Origin: Piezodorus guildinii
Lineage: Eukaryota > Arthropoda > Insecta > Hemiptera > Pentatomidae
Direction of reading: 5' to 3'
Assembly: GCA_023052935.1 (NCBI GenBank)
Contig: CM041295.1
Location: 167,392,366-167,456,365 of the forward strand
DNA length: 64,000 nucleotides
Each line of letters starts with the position of its first letter. Positions within the stretch are counted from its first letter, which is position 1. The notes under the pieces are model-generated. The model ran no database searches, was not told the origin of the DNA, and saw nothing but the letters and a program-made list of their open reading frames with translations. Positions 42,885 to 54,321 of this stretch are shown here, in pieces. The translations under genes were made by a program, and so were the position numbers.

Positions 42885-43580
42885 GTCCGTATACGCTGAT
42901 GAAACGGCATTGTCTACTTCTTCATACCGCATTGACTAAATAGTAAATCGCCTACAACGATACTTTAAAAGATTTAACAAATATTGTATTAAATGGAAGT
43001 TGAAAATTAAGCCCACAAAATCCGAAGCAAATTTATTAACCAAACGTCGCCAACAAATAAACCACCAAATGAAGATAAATTCAATTTCCATCCCATGGTC
43101 AAAATCCGTGCAGTACATAGGGGTTAATTTAGACAAACCCCTTTACATTCACTGACCATATCAACAGAAACACCGATAAAGAGGAAAAAAAAATTAAAAT
43201 GTTACCTTATTTTAACATAATAAAATCCCATTTGAACCCTCATAACAAATTAATAATAAATAAAACAGTTATCTGCCGGCTGATTACATAGGCCTCGCCA
43301 GCCTGCAGCTTAACGCGCTTAACTAATTACAAAAAACTTGAAAGAATCCAAAATCTGTCAATGCGTATAATTAATAATTACCACAGCTACACAAAAATAT
43401 CCCCTATGCTACAAGACCTCCAGGCTCCTACAGTTAAACAATTTGTCCATGATTAAACTTATTCTTATTCCAGTAAAACTCCAGCATCCGAAAACCCATT
43501 AATAAAAGAAATAGGTAATTATAGTAAATCTTCTTTGAAACGCTATACTCACAAAAGAACAAAACATATTTTGTTAAATT
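42885..43580 (+). pseudogene. Jockey-like LINE relic, distinct from families A and B
   Basis: Piecewise translation gives YADETALSTSS (RT catalytic box, second Asp changed to Glu), KWKLKINP, a YIGVNLDKPLTFTDHINRNT segment, HLNPHNKLIINKTVI, a YKKLERIQNLSMRIINN segment and the C-terminal SLKRYTHKRTKHILLN at a stop near 43580. The order matches the thumb and C-terminus of Jockey-clade ORF2, but the wording differs from families A and B. Multiple stops and frameshifts; no product. Confidence 0.7.
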
Positions 43581-43924
43581 AAGATAGTTTGTTTAAATTT
43601 TATATTTCAATCATATGATTCTTTTATATGTAGGTTTCTTTGTATAATTTTTCCTACAACTGCACTATAATTTCAGTTTAAATTTATTACATTTAAGCCA
43701 TTTAGGCTAATGAATTATAATTACCTCGAAATCAAAAAAGTTACTGATTATAAGGATGTCTCATCCGAAATCGTTTGCAAATATTTTGTAAATAAAGATA
43801 ATTTTCTTCTTAAAAAAACACTAAAAAAAAAGACCAGGTAGATTTGAATTATGGAGAATTTTATAAGAGCTTAATATTGTTGAATTGATACATCACAAAA
43901 AAAAATATATGATTAAACATTTTA
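43581..43924. other. AT-rich sequence, nothing recognised
   Basis: May include the 3' UTR of the relic just upstream. No other feature seen. Confidence 0.4.
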
Positions 43925-44170
43925 TAATCGTAAAAATCCTATTGTTATCTGGATGAACGTGCTAAATGCCTAGTATAAACTGTCACTTTACAGATTTTAT
44001 ATTTATCATGTCCTGTAAGCTCACAGTCATATACTAGTCTTAAACGTAAAATTTCAGTTTTGGGCGATTTTTCGTTATCGTCACAAACAGACCTTTATGG
44101 GGGACTCGGTTATTTGGATTCTGAAAATTTCATGATCTAAATACTAATGGTATATTTTAATTATAGGTAA
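43925..44170 (+). repeat. S-family repeat, diverged 3' fragment
   Basis: Recognised by GCCTAGTATAAACTGTCACT, AAAATTTCAGTTTTGGGCGA, ACAAACAGACC and ACTCGGTTATTTGGATTCTG in the S order. Confidence 0.65.
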
Positions 44171-44244
44171 ATCACGTTAAAAAATTAATATACATGTATG
44201 TGTATACATATGTACATATTATTATACCTACGTATACTCGCATT

Positions 44245-44546
44245 ATGACAGGTACATATAACCACATACTAGGCATATACCTACCTATATGACAGGTACA
44301 TATAACCACATACTAGGCATATACCTACCTATATGACAGGTACATATAACCACATACTAGGCATATACCTACCTATATGACAGGTACATATAACCACATA
44401 CTAGGCATATACCTACCTATATGACAGGTACATATAACCACATACTAGGCATATACCTACCTATATGACAGGTACATATAACCACATACTAGGCATATAC
44501 CTACCTATATGACAGGTACATATAACCACATACTAGGCATATACCT
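44245..44546. repeat. 44-bp minisatellite, six perfect units plus a partial one
   Basis: The unit begins ATGACAGGTACATATAACCA and recurs exactly every 44 bp, at 44245, 44289, 44333, 44377, 44421, 44465 and 44509; the last is cut at 44546 where Jockey B begins. The perfect identity indicates recent expansion. Confidence 0.98.
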
Positions 44547-44547
44547 C

Positions 44548-45292
44548 GTCCTACGAGATAAAATTCCACTGCCTCTATTCTTCGTGGACTTGGAACCATC
44601 AGCAGGAGTTGAAAACATTTATGATTTCAATAGATTATACTATACTAGTGTAAGAGTTGAAAAACCTTACACTAAGAAAGAAATACTGGAAGGAATTAGT
44701 CCGGGTGGCGGTCATTAAATGAAACAACTAAATAGTTTCAACTATTTTATTGTTTGCCAACGTTTCGACCCCCTTTGTGGGTCATCATCAGGGCGCATGG
44801 TTGGAGAATGGAAACTAGGTCTGTATCTCACCTAGTTTCCATTCTCCCACCATGCGCCCTGATGATGACCCCACAAAGGGGGTCGAAACGTTGGCAAACA
44901 ATAAAATAGTTGAAACTATTTATTTGTTTCATTTAATGACCGCCACCCGGACTAATTCCTTCCAGTAATTCTCAACGGTCAACTAATTACATCCACTAAG
45001 AAAGAAATAGTTCAGTGCCACAATTGTCAAGCACATGGTCATACCAGAAGTTATTGTCACCACATACCACGCTGTGTGAAATGCGGTGAACAACATAAGT
45101 CGGAAGAATGTACAAGACCAAGATCAACACCCGCTGTTTGTGCTCTGTGCCTCAAGGACCACCAGGCTAACTACAAGGGATGTCAAATCTACAAGAACCT
45201 CAAAAGCAGATACCAAAAACCTCAGAATCGGGATGAAACAGTTGAACCGATCAGAAGCAGAAGATAACCTTAAAAAACAATTGATTCCAATG
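44548..45292 (+). pseudogene. Jockey B ORF1 (zinc-knuckle protein), truncated and interrupted
   Basis: Before the inserted palindrome it reads LRDKIPLPLFFVDLEPSAG and YYTSVRVEKPYTKKEI; after it, EIVQCHNCQAHGHTRSYC and then KCGEQHKSEECTR and CALCLKDHQANYKGC, three knuckle-like motifs. The N-terminal ~110 codons seen in the other B copy are missing. The stop comes after VEPIRSRR near 45267. Confidence 0.8.
44686..44993. mobile_element. 308-bp palindromic insertion with hammerhead-ribozyme-like core, Penelope-like candidate
   Basis: Two near-perfect inverted arms (44686-44819 and 44831-44965, about 134 bp each, 11-nt loop) are followed by 28 bp of non-palindromic sequence. CACTAAGAAAGAAATA flanks it (44670-44685 and 44994-45009), a 16-bp target duplication; the other Jockey B copy has this once (58848-58863, complement). 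In the right arm, CTGATGA (44859-44865), a GACCCC/GGGGTC stem (44867-44872 with 44879-44884) and GAAAC (44885-44889) lie in the order of a hammerhead core. One extra T between CTGATGA and the stem departs from the consensus, and stems I and III and the cleavage site are not assigned. Penelope-like elements are known to carry such motifs in their terminal repeats. No ORF. Confidence 0.6.
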
Positions 45293-45583
45293 TAACATTT
45301 GCCCATCTACTTGGAGGTGGCAACCAGAACAAAGAGGCCCTACCGGAACAACGCACACTTCAAAATCCTCAACCCGTTCCACAACCAGCTATTCCTCAAA
45401 ATTTACCCGACCCTCAAAAACCTCATCCGCATCAAATTTCTCATATTCCTCCTCCATCAAATGTATCAGACCTTACAAGTCTGATGACATCCTTCATCAC
45501 GGAAATCAAAACCCTCGTTATGCCGCTAATATCACTACTTACTAATCTTGTATCAAACTTAATCCCTTCCTTAAAAAATTCTT

Positions 45584-48010
45584 AAATGACTTCACCTAAC
45601 TCCTTATCCATTCTCCTATGGAATGCAAATGGTGTTAGAAATCATACTGACGAACTTACAGCTTTATTGCAAGACTAAACAGTTCTTCAAAATACCTCAA
45701 TACGTAACATACCGTACGGACCACCCAGAGGGCAAAGCCTATGCCGGTACTGCTGTCATTGTGTACCAGTCCCTCTCTCATCACTTACTCCCACTTCCTA
45801 CCTATGATTTCCTACTAGCCACAGCCATAGTAATCAAAACTTTTTCTTTTCCGGTAACCCTTACATCAGGATATTTCCCTCCCAAACATTCCATTTCCAA
45901 CACCGAATTTGTACTTCTCCATTCACAGCGGATTAGGCACCCTCAACTTATCTGTAACTCGACTTGATGAATTATCCTCAGACCATAGTCCATTGATCTT
46001 AAATGTACCTCTCACTCCAATTCCAAAACCTATCCCACCGTCATTTATCCGAGGCCCTGTCAACTGGAACCTATTTCGCCAAATCCTGACCGATAATATT
46101 AACCTCAGAGGGACCCTCAAAACCCCAGAAGACCTTGACGATTCCATCTACTCCTTCACCACCGCCATTCAGCAAGCTGTCTGTACTGCCTCTTCTCCTA
46201 AGCACTCCAATATAACTCCTCACCAAAACCATTTGCCTCAACACCTTACAGACCTAATCCATGCAAAACGCCGAGCCATTTCATTATGGCAGCGCACCCG
46301 ACACCTAACAGATCGCCGCTCCTATTACTTCTATTGTAGACAATTGAAGCAGGAGTTTGCGACCTTCCGTTCCAAGTCCTTTGATTCCTACCTCTTCTCT
46401 CTGTCATCTAGTGATAATTCCCTGTGGAATGTCACGAAGAAGATTTTAAAATCCCATCAAGTTTCCCATCCTCCGGCGTGGTGATGACACCTGGGCTGCG
46501 TCTGATGAAGAAAGCCGAGGAATTCGCCACACACCTCTCCAAAGTATTCACTCCTCACCCCGAATCCCAAAGCAATCATACCGCAACAGTACAAGACTTC
46601 CTTTTGTCACCAGTACCTCTTTTCCTACCTCCTAAAGCTATTAATCCCTCTGAGGTTAAATATCTTCTCCAGAAACTGACCCTCCGTAAATCTCCTGGAC
46701 ACGATCTCCTTACCCCCCAGATCCTCCGTCAACTTTCGCAGATAGCTATTTTATTCCTTACCTATATCTACAACTGCATCCTACGCACCACCTATTTTTC
46801 TCTCTTGTTGAAATATTCCACAATCATTCTCTTCCTAAAACCAGGTAAACCTTCCAGCAACACTTCATCTTACAGACCTATTAGTCTACTCCCCATCCTC
46901 TCAAAAGTCTTTGAAAAACTCCTTCTAAAACGAATCCTGCCTATATTAGAATCTCAAAATCTTCCTTCCCATCAGTTTGGTTTCCGTCCTCATCATTCCA
47001 CTGTTCAACTAGGACTCCGAGTTGTAGACCATATTTCCTCAGCCCTTGAATGCAAAGAGTATTGTTCTGGTGCGTTTCTGAACATAGCGCAAGCTTTTCA
47101 CCGGGTATGGCGCACCGGATTACTCTTCAAGCTTAAAAGGCATTTACCCCAGGCTCTATACCTCATTCTACGATCCTATCTCTCAAACCGCTCCTTCCGA
47201 GTTCGCTGTAGTGTAGAATTTTCTAACTTTTATCCCGTTGAGGCCGGTGTTCCTCAAGGCAGAGTTTTGGGACCCGTCCTCTACATCCTTTATACTGCTG
47301 ATATTCCTACACATCCTGATACCTTTCTGGCAACTTTTGCAGACGACACCGCCATCCTATCATCCAGTTCCAATCCTGAAATAGCATCCTTAATCCTGCA
47401 AAGACACATTTGTCTTATCGAGGACTGGTGTAATGCTTGGCGTATTAAGTTTAATGAAAGCAAATGCAGACACGTCACCTTCACCCTTCGACGCAAATCC
47501 TGTCCAATGGTTCATTTCAATTCCATACCGCTTGCTTCCTCAGATACAGTCCGGTATCTTGGCTTACTACTAGACAAAATATTGACGTGGAACCCATATA
47601 CAGACAATTCGGGCAGTTATACAGCCTACTAAATAGAAAATATAAGCTTGACAGTTGACAACAAATTATTACTTTACAAGACAATACTGAAGCTAATCTG
47701 GACCTACGGACTTGAACTGTGGGGGACAGCTAAACGTTCTAACATCAAACGCATTCAATCCAAAGTCCTCCGAACAATAGTAAATGCTCCTTATTATGTC
47801 TCTAACTATACCTTACACCACGACCTTAATGTTCCATTTATTTCAGACCTGATTCCATCCAAATTTTCCAAATTCCACCAGAACCTCATTCATCATCCTA
47901 ATCCTCTAGCACAATCCCTATCGAGCTCCACTCATCCATACAATCCTCCTAGAAGGTTGAAACGGCAGTGGCCCCGAGACATATTGCAAATATCTATTTT
48001 GGAGTTCTGA
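45584..48010 (+). pseudogene. Jockey B ORF2, plus-strand copy, with deletions and a mutated RT active site
   Basis: Starts MTSPNSLSILLWNANGVRNH (45584). The endonuclease has lost about 45 bp at 45670 and, near 45915, a large block that includes the GADLNAKHQQWG motif kept in the other copy. Further on, KSPGHDLLTPQIL, SSYRPISLLPILSKVFEKLL and FGFRPHHSTVQ lead to AFLNIAQAFHRVW (about 47075-47110), where the canonical LDxxxAFD has Asn and His in place of both Asp. GVPQGRVLGPVLY, FADDTAIL and YLGLLLDKILTWNPYT follow. At about 47600 the frame shifts and shifts back near 47650, then KLIWTYGLELWGTAKRS and PRRLKRQWP close the protein. Not functional. Confidence 0.85.
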
Positions 48011-48420
48011 CACTGGTCAGATTCTCCTATCATGTGCGGTGTGATTGTGGCTGTGGCGCCCTCACTTAGCTTCTGCTGGCTCTCACCAGTGATGCGGCTG
48101 AGAGGGAGGCGCTGGGATCCTTTGGACTCTGCTTGTGGAAGGACAAGCACCGTCCAGGGGTTCCCGAGCTGATTGTGAATATTGTACATAGGTATGAATG
48201 TAACATGTTTTGTTTATTTATTTGTTAACTTCATTTATTTGTATTTATTTTGTCTACAAGTTTTGTTATTGTATACGTTTATTTGTTTTGATTTTATTTT
48301 ATGTAATTTGACTTTCCTTTTGTTCATTTTGTAAATATTGTATGAATGAGATCCTGTAGCACTATTATTATTGTCTATTATGACAAATTGTAATATATAC
48401 GAATACAAAAAAAAATTAAA
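48011..48420 (+). other. 3' UTR of Jockey B plus-strand copy
   Basis: About 400 bp matching 56200-56620 in inverse orientation nearly base for base, ending in an A-rich tail. An open frame on the opposite strand (48189-47932) is present in both copies but is antisense to the UTR and is not taken as a gene. Confidence 0.7.
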
Positions 48421-48564
48421 TTAAATTAACTTAAACATATACAATATATTTACACACTGCCTGAGAATACTGAGGGATATTACCGTTAACATTGCCATAC
48501 AATATAACAATTAACAAATACCTTACTAAAACTTAGCTGGCTGGCAAAGGTGTAATCAATCTTC

Positions 48565-48867
48565 TTAGGTCCCCCTTCTCGGCATCATCTCCCAGTTGCT
48601 TTCAGAACCCCGAAGGCCATCTCCTCTTCTTGTATATGGACCCTGACTCTCCTCTTGTTGGACTTCCACTCTAGAGGCTGGAATAAGACTTGATCCTTGA
48701 ATCTCCTTTCTCATCCTCGTCACCTCGGGCGGGACTGATATGGGAAGTCCAGCCTTTGTCCAGGCTAGTAGCTGGGTTCTAGAATGTACCAAGTGTACCG
48801 CGGGGGGCAGCCCTCGGACAATCCAAAGGGGTTTGGGAAATGCCTTTTGCCGTTTTCGACAAAGCAT
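48565..48867 (-). other. Unrecognised 100-codon open frame in a GC-richer patch
   Basis: A minus-strand frame begins MLCRKRQKAFPKPLWIVRGL and ends ...EMMPRRGT. The patch is GC-richer than its surroundings and basic/proline-rich. I recognise no domain, and other frames are also partly open. It could be a fragment of an unidentified retroelement or unrelated low-complexity coding-like DNA. Confidence 0.25.
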
Positions 48868-49217
48868 TAATATTTATTTAATTAATAAAATAAGTAGCCA
48901 ATTCTAACTTACTCCCCCCATTATCCTCAATAAATTACAAATTCAATACTTATGTAACGATTACCTTGTATTTGTGTGTCATGGTTGACATTAATATAGC
49001 AATCTTACTATCAGCCAATTCTTAATGCATCATATTAGCTTACTATCTCCACTTGTTTCAGACTTCGTTCCCTATACTTATTACTAAATAATTTCACAAT
49101 TTAAATCCTAAAGCTGGTTCTATATTGTTACTATTGTTTCCTAATTCCAATAAATATATCTTTGTTTATAATTATAACTTTACACTATTTATAATATATA
49201 CATGTGTACACAGGTTT
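48868..49217. other. AT-rich sequence, nothing recognised
   Basis: No coding or repeat signal. Confidence 0.5.
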
Positions 49218-50140
49218 TTACTTTCACATACCTGTATATGACATATATAGTAATGGAAAAAATTGTGATTGTGAAAATTATTCATTTTTCATAAAACTTT
49301 TCGAGGTCGAGTTTTGCCAACAGAAATACTCATTTTAGGGTTCCCTAAGGCCAAATTACCAAGTCCCACAAAAAGGTTTGTGTGTTTGGTAAGTCTAGCT
49401 AAAAAAATATGAGTTGTATAAAAACGAAATATCATATTTGAGGAGCGTATATGACTAAGATATAACAGCAATTTTTATCGAAATCGGCCAACTATAAGAG
49501 GCACTTTATACCATGCCTTTTGCACCTTTTTACGATTTTCTCAAAACCGGCTCGAACGATTTTGATTAAACTCGCTATATCGATCAACATTTAATAATAT
49601 TTGATATAATGTAGGTTTCATTTTATTTGAAATAGTCTGACAGGCTTAAGTGCCGAATTTTCTTCCTCTGTTGCACCTTTAATTTTATAGATTCCAAAAT
49701 ATTAACCATATCATTTTATTAGCGTTTGGAAAAACCGGCTAAAAATAAAATTTGAATGAATTTGGTAACTAATTAAAGGAGAAAAGATGAAAAATATTTG
49801 TTTAGATTATTTTCTTTTTTGAACATAAGTAATTGTGATATAGATGTATAATGTACCGTTGGAAAGCTGAAGATTGTAGATTATGTTATTTTATATAGAA
49901 AAATGTGAAAGGTAATGACGAATAAGGCATAAACTTCTGTGATTATTCTATATACAAATTTTATATTAAAATATTATTAATTCTAAAACACGTTTTTCCA
50001 ACAAAACTCAATACAATTCGTTAAATCTTTTAACTTTCACTAACCTATACTTCAACTCTCACTTTATTTAATAGTTCTTAAATCGATTTTAACTGAGGTA
50101 AGTAAAAATCGTGTGTTGCCCGCACCGGATTTTTTGTATC
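49218..50140 (-). repeat. S-family repeat, copy S7 (inverse orientation)
   Basis: All S blocks appear in reverse order and complement: TTTTTACTTTCACATACC (49215-49232), CCAAATTACCAAGTCCCAC (about 49350), GTGTTTGGTAAGTCTAGC, TACCGTTGGAAAGCTG (about 49855), and ACTGAGGTAAGT ... CGTGTGTTGCCCGCACCGGA at the right end (about 50110-50130). With about 920 bp between matching ends it is among the most complete copies. Confidence 0.8.
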
Positions 50141-51247
50141 GTATTTGTAATTGTTCGTCCTCTTTTTTAGTAATATATACAGTATTTTCCTATTTATGTC
50201 ATTTTTTCTACTATCTAGTATTTCCACATCTTCAAAATTTACTTTATGTAGTAATTTGATGTTTTGGAATGAAGGGCTTTTGTGTTAGTATTTTTTACAT
50301 TTTTTCAGTTGGCCATGCAGATTTTTTAAATGAATAAGGTTGAATATTGAATTTTTTTGTTTTATTTTTTCTTATACGAAGCAATTACCGGACGTAGAAA
50401 AATTATTAAGATACCGATAGGTATAGAGAATGCTCTGCGGTGTAGACTACATGACCCAGCAAAAAAAAAGTGATTCCTAGATTGGTTCGTGAGGCCTCTA
50501 CAGGAAATTAGTTGTGCTCCCTTGGCTACCTATATTCTATACCTTTCTTTTCATTCCCTATACTGCACTCTAAAGCTCCATTAATAATGAAAATTATAGC
50601 AGAAACAATAAAGGAATATTAACGTTTGAGTTAACTTTGAAACTGATAAAATTAGGCTTATACAACTAAAATAAACTTAGTAGCCATTCATCAAATACTG
50701 AAGACCCATTTTACCAAATGACGAATTAAATGTTATATATAAAATTAATTTTACAGTAGATCAGAATTAGATTTATCCTTCGAAATAGTAAAATTAGTCT
50801 TTTTCGTGCGTAAACCATTGTCCCGCCCCATAAGACCTATGCTATTTCGGACCGATTCTTGCATCAGGAAGAGTTTGCGATTTTAAAAAGTTTCCTTTTT
50901 AGTGTGGTAATCTTAGTCACCTCAGAAATATTTCGATTCGTAATTTTTTAGTAGGAGAATCGAAAAGTGAATGGCGACATGAAAAAAAAAAATAATAATA
51001 ACTTCCTTAAAATATTAAAATCGGGAATATCCTTCGAAATAGTAAAATAAGTCCTTTTCAAGTTTTTTTTTTTTTTTTTTTTCATAACTAAATTAGAATG
51101 GGCATCGACTAGGTTAAGATTTAAGAAATAATGCATTTTAGCATACATTTTACTGTGGAAGGAAATGGAAACTTAAAAAATCGCCCAAGTGTGTTATTCT
51201 TTTAGATAATAAATTTTATTATTTAATCTTAAATAAATGTTTCCATC

Positions 51248-51301
<54 letters not shown>

Positions 51302-51384
51302 ATATATATATTTTTTTTAACTTTAGTCTCATTTAAAAATTCGTCAATTTATAAAAAGTCCTTACCGTGCGATATCAAGTCATC
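50141..51384. other. AT-rich stretch without a gene
   Basis: Contains poly(T) at 51064-51082 and an interrupted (AT)n at 51249-51310. No coding signal recognised. Confidence 0.5.
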
Positions 51385-51960
51385 AGGGCTAAAAATCCGA
51401 TCCGGACAACACATCACTTTCACTTACCTCGGTAGTTAAAATTAACTTTAAAACTATTACATAAAGAACTATATACTTTAGTACCAAACTTACGTTTTAG
51501 ATTGAATAATATAACAATATCAAATTGACATGTACAATAATCACTTAAGTATATGCCCTACTCGTCACCCTCAACAACGTTGTATATAAGATAAGATTTT
51601 GTAATAAGACCTTTAGCTTTCCAACGCATCTTTATTACGATTTTTGTGTACAGGGTAAAAAAAAAACCCTAAAAATATGTTTGCTATTTTCACCTTCAGT
51701 TGGTAGTCAAATTCGTTCGTATACGTATACTCGTATTTATTTAGTGTGTATTTATCATTGCTAATAAGATGATATGTTTAATTTTTTAGATACTTTAAAA
51801 TGATATTTCAGTTCTTACGACATTTCGATTTCGCGCTAGACTTACCACACACACACACGCAAAACAGACCGTACATGTATTTCCGTTGAAAGCTCAAATT
51901 CGAATATTTTCATGATAGCAATACTTCCCCTTCCTATACATTTTAAATAAAGACAAATAA
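51385..51960 (+). repeat. S-family repeat, copy S8 (shortened)
   Basis: AAAATCCGATCCGGACAACA start, then ACTTTCACTTACCTCGG (51417-51433), CTTTAGCTTTCCAACGCAT (about 51611), TTCACCTTCAGTTGG (about 51690), CTTACCACACACACACACGC (about 51841) and a terminal block near 51930. The middle part around TTTAAGCCC is missing. Confidence 0.75.
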
Positions 51961-52401
51961 AACTAAGAAGGAGAAATAAACTGGCGTGAAATATTGTATT
52001 TGTCAGCTAAAAAGCAGAAATACACAGTAAGCTTAAGTTGGTGTTTGACAAACGGCTGATATGTAAAACAGCTTAATCGTTCCTAATAAATATTCATTGA
52101 GTGATACAGGCGACTCGGGAGACAATTCCAAATGATTTCGACCTCCTTTGACGTCTTTGCTTACAGTTCAATATGAGAAGTAAAAATAAATTGGTGATGC
52201 AAATAACAGTAACAAAAATATTTCAAGAGAGTAAATATAACAATGATATATTTTCATTTTTGAAGTTACGCAGTTTTTTGTATGGAACAAAAAAATTAAG
52301 ATTAATGCAATTGATTTTTTTTTTAATATAATGCATAAAAACAAAAACTTTTTTTCAGAAAAAAAATTTCCAGAGCTTATTTTTTCTTTTATAGTCTTAT
52401 C
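51961..52401. other. AT-rich sequence, nothing recognised
   Basis: No coding or repeat signal. Confidence 0.5.
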
Positions 52402-53552
52402 TTACACTTTTTGTAGAAATTTCGATCGTTTAAGCATTGTCCTTTTTTTAATACAGATTTTCAAGGAACGGTTATTGCCTATTTGAGCAATATTGAAAAG
52501 CGCAATAGCGTTTTATAGGACTGAATTATAAATGATGGAACATTTACCTGATTATACCTAATTATTATAATTACTGTAGGATAAGATTTAGTGGTTGAGA
52601 CTCACATGGTTCTATTGTTATTAATTTTGTTTGGCTTTAAGTAGGTTGGTAAGATTGCAACTTTACTCAATATTGCTCATCTATTTTCCCTTTCTCTACT
52701 CTGTAGCAACTATACCGCGGAACTAGTTGGAATTTATAAAAGTTTAAGTGTTATTCACCCTACTAACACAACCAGGATTATTTGCACAGATTCCTTATCG
52801 GCTCTGCTCAGCTGAAACACCCTTTCTCCACCGACTCACTCATTCAAAATATTCTTTTATCATTGACCACAATAGTTTCTAATAATTCAGTTTTTTTCAT
52901 CTGGGTACCGAGCTACTGCGGTATAGTTGGGAATGAATTCAAAGATCGTGCAGCCAAAGAAGCAATAACAGATGGCATTCCGTTTTTTGGGGTGCCTGTT
53001 GGCGACTATGTTTCTGTCATCAAGCATCGAATTCGGTCGAATTGGGGACAAATTTGGCACGACACTACAGAAAACAAGTTAAGGGAAATAAGAAGGGACA
53101 TCTCCCATTGGCATTCGGCCCTACGACAAAAGCGAAGGGAAGAGGTTATCCTGGCGCGCCTGCGCATTGGACACACCCGACTAACTCACGGACATCTCAT
53201 GGCACGGGAACCTCCTACAGACTGCCCAACATGCGGTTACCCAGTTACTGTTAAACACGTTTTGACAGAGTGTAGGGCTTATAATACTCAAAGAGCTCAT
53301 ATTGCGATTGACACTCATTTACCAACCGTTTTACAAGACAACTGCAAAACATTTTGACTTCCTACGACAGACAGACTTGTACAATAAACTATAATATTTA
53401 ATCCTTGATTTAAGGCAAAAATGACCCTAGTGGTTTAAGCTTAAGAAAAAAAAAATATTGCTCAACTAGGCAATAAAAAAAAACAAAAAAAAAAAAAAAA
53501 AAAAAAAACGATATTGCTTACACGATCGAAATTTCTACAATAAGCAGTGTAA
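52402..53552. mobile_element. Hairpin/MITE-like element split by a LINE tail
   Basis: The ends are inverted: TTACACTTTTTGTAGAAATT (52402 on) against AATTTCTACAATAAGCAGTGTAA at 53530-53552. Further in, ATTGCCTATTTGAGCAATATT (about 52478) faces AATATTGCTCAACTAGGCAAT (53454-53474). With the LINE insert (52680-53453) removed, an element of roughly 370 bp with arms of about 95 bp remains. No coding capacity. Confidence 0.65.
52680..53464 (+). pseudogene. 5'-truncated LINE tail with RNase H and zinc motif
   Basis: Inserted into the hairpin element with AATATTGCTCA at 52669-52679 and 53454-53464 (11-bp target duplication) and an A-rich tail at 53444-53455. Translation gives YTAELVGIYKSL, IICTDSLSALLS followed by a stop, then an open frame (52782-53357) with FFIWVPSYCGIVGNEFKDRAA. 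These are RNase H signatures, with His and Asp/Ala positions altered (SHCG to SYCG, EAD/EFAD to EFKD). Near the end is CPTCGYPVTVKHVLTEC, a C-terminal zinc motif. The RNase H points to the I group or a neighbour, but the wording differs from the I element at 18892-24486. Inactive remnant. Confidence 0.8.
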
Positions 53553-54265
53553 TGATCAGAATGTACAAGAAATAAGAGTGAAACTCCTTTTTAACCTTCC
53601 ATGTTACAGCGCGCTAAAAGTTTCATTTTTAAGAATCTTTCAAAACACTTTCTTCACTATTTAGGAAATGAGTTGTAAGAGACAAAAATGTTAAGCATAT
53701 CATAATCATATTATGATGCTTTTGTTTTGGTTTGTTACCTACAGAAATACTAGAATTAAAAATATTTTCCCAGCACGCTTTCAATCACAAAGCTGAATTT
53801 GGCTGCAGCACTAAACGTATTAGCCATATAAAATATTTTACCCACGGTTTATATTCAGAAAAAGTTACAAAATAAATGGAGAAAAAATCATGTAAATCTA
53901 TAATGTTGACTTGGAGGATTTCGAATGGATTGACCCATATGCAATATTTATACATAATATAAGAATCTTACCTAATCGATATGCTATATTTTCTTTTCTG
54001 AACTTTCATCCTCTTGATATTTTGATCCTCTGATGTTCCTACAAAAGAATTCGTATTGGTAAAAACTTTGTATAATGTAAATTTTTTTCCTTAACTGTTA
54101 TAGAGAAAATAATACATAGAAAATATAATAATTTTAATATTACTTCTAGAATTTTATTATTTATAAAGTTACTCCCTGAAAAAATTATAGGTAAACTAAT
54201 ATTTTTTGATTTCTCATAATTTCGTTTAATGCTCACGAATATAATAAATTAAAGAAATCCATAAT

Positions 54266-54266
<1 letters not shown>

Positions 54267-54319
<53 letters not shown>
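54267..54319. repeat. (AT)n microsatellite
   Basis: About 52 bp of AT dinucleotide with one interruption. Confidence 0.95.

Positions 54320-54321
<2 letters not shown>

Larger units (their letters stand above)
44547..48420 (+). mobile_element. Jockey family B LINE, 5'-truncated plus-strand copy
   Basis: Starts abruptly within ORF1 at the end of the 44-bp minisatellite and runs through ORF1 zinc knuckles, ORF2 and a 3' UTR to an A-rich tail near 48405-48430. It is very similar to the minus-strand copy at 56070-59924, but each has its own deletions. CATATAC occurs at both ends (44538-44544 and 48435-48441), a weak target-duplication candidate. A 308-bp palindrome interrupts its ORF1. Confidence 0.85.

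Noticed and set aside
44245..44546. A CRISPR-like array, because of the exact periodicity
   Set aside because: Units are contiguous with no unique spacers, and the context is a eukaryotic transposon landscape. It is a minisatellite.
47932..48189. An 85-codon antisense frame present in both Jockey B copies (also 56411-56668)
   Set aside because: It is antisense to the 3' UTR, and its conservation is explained by the near identity of the two copies.
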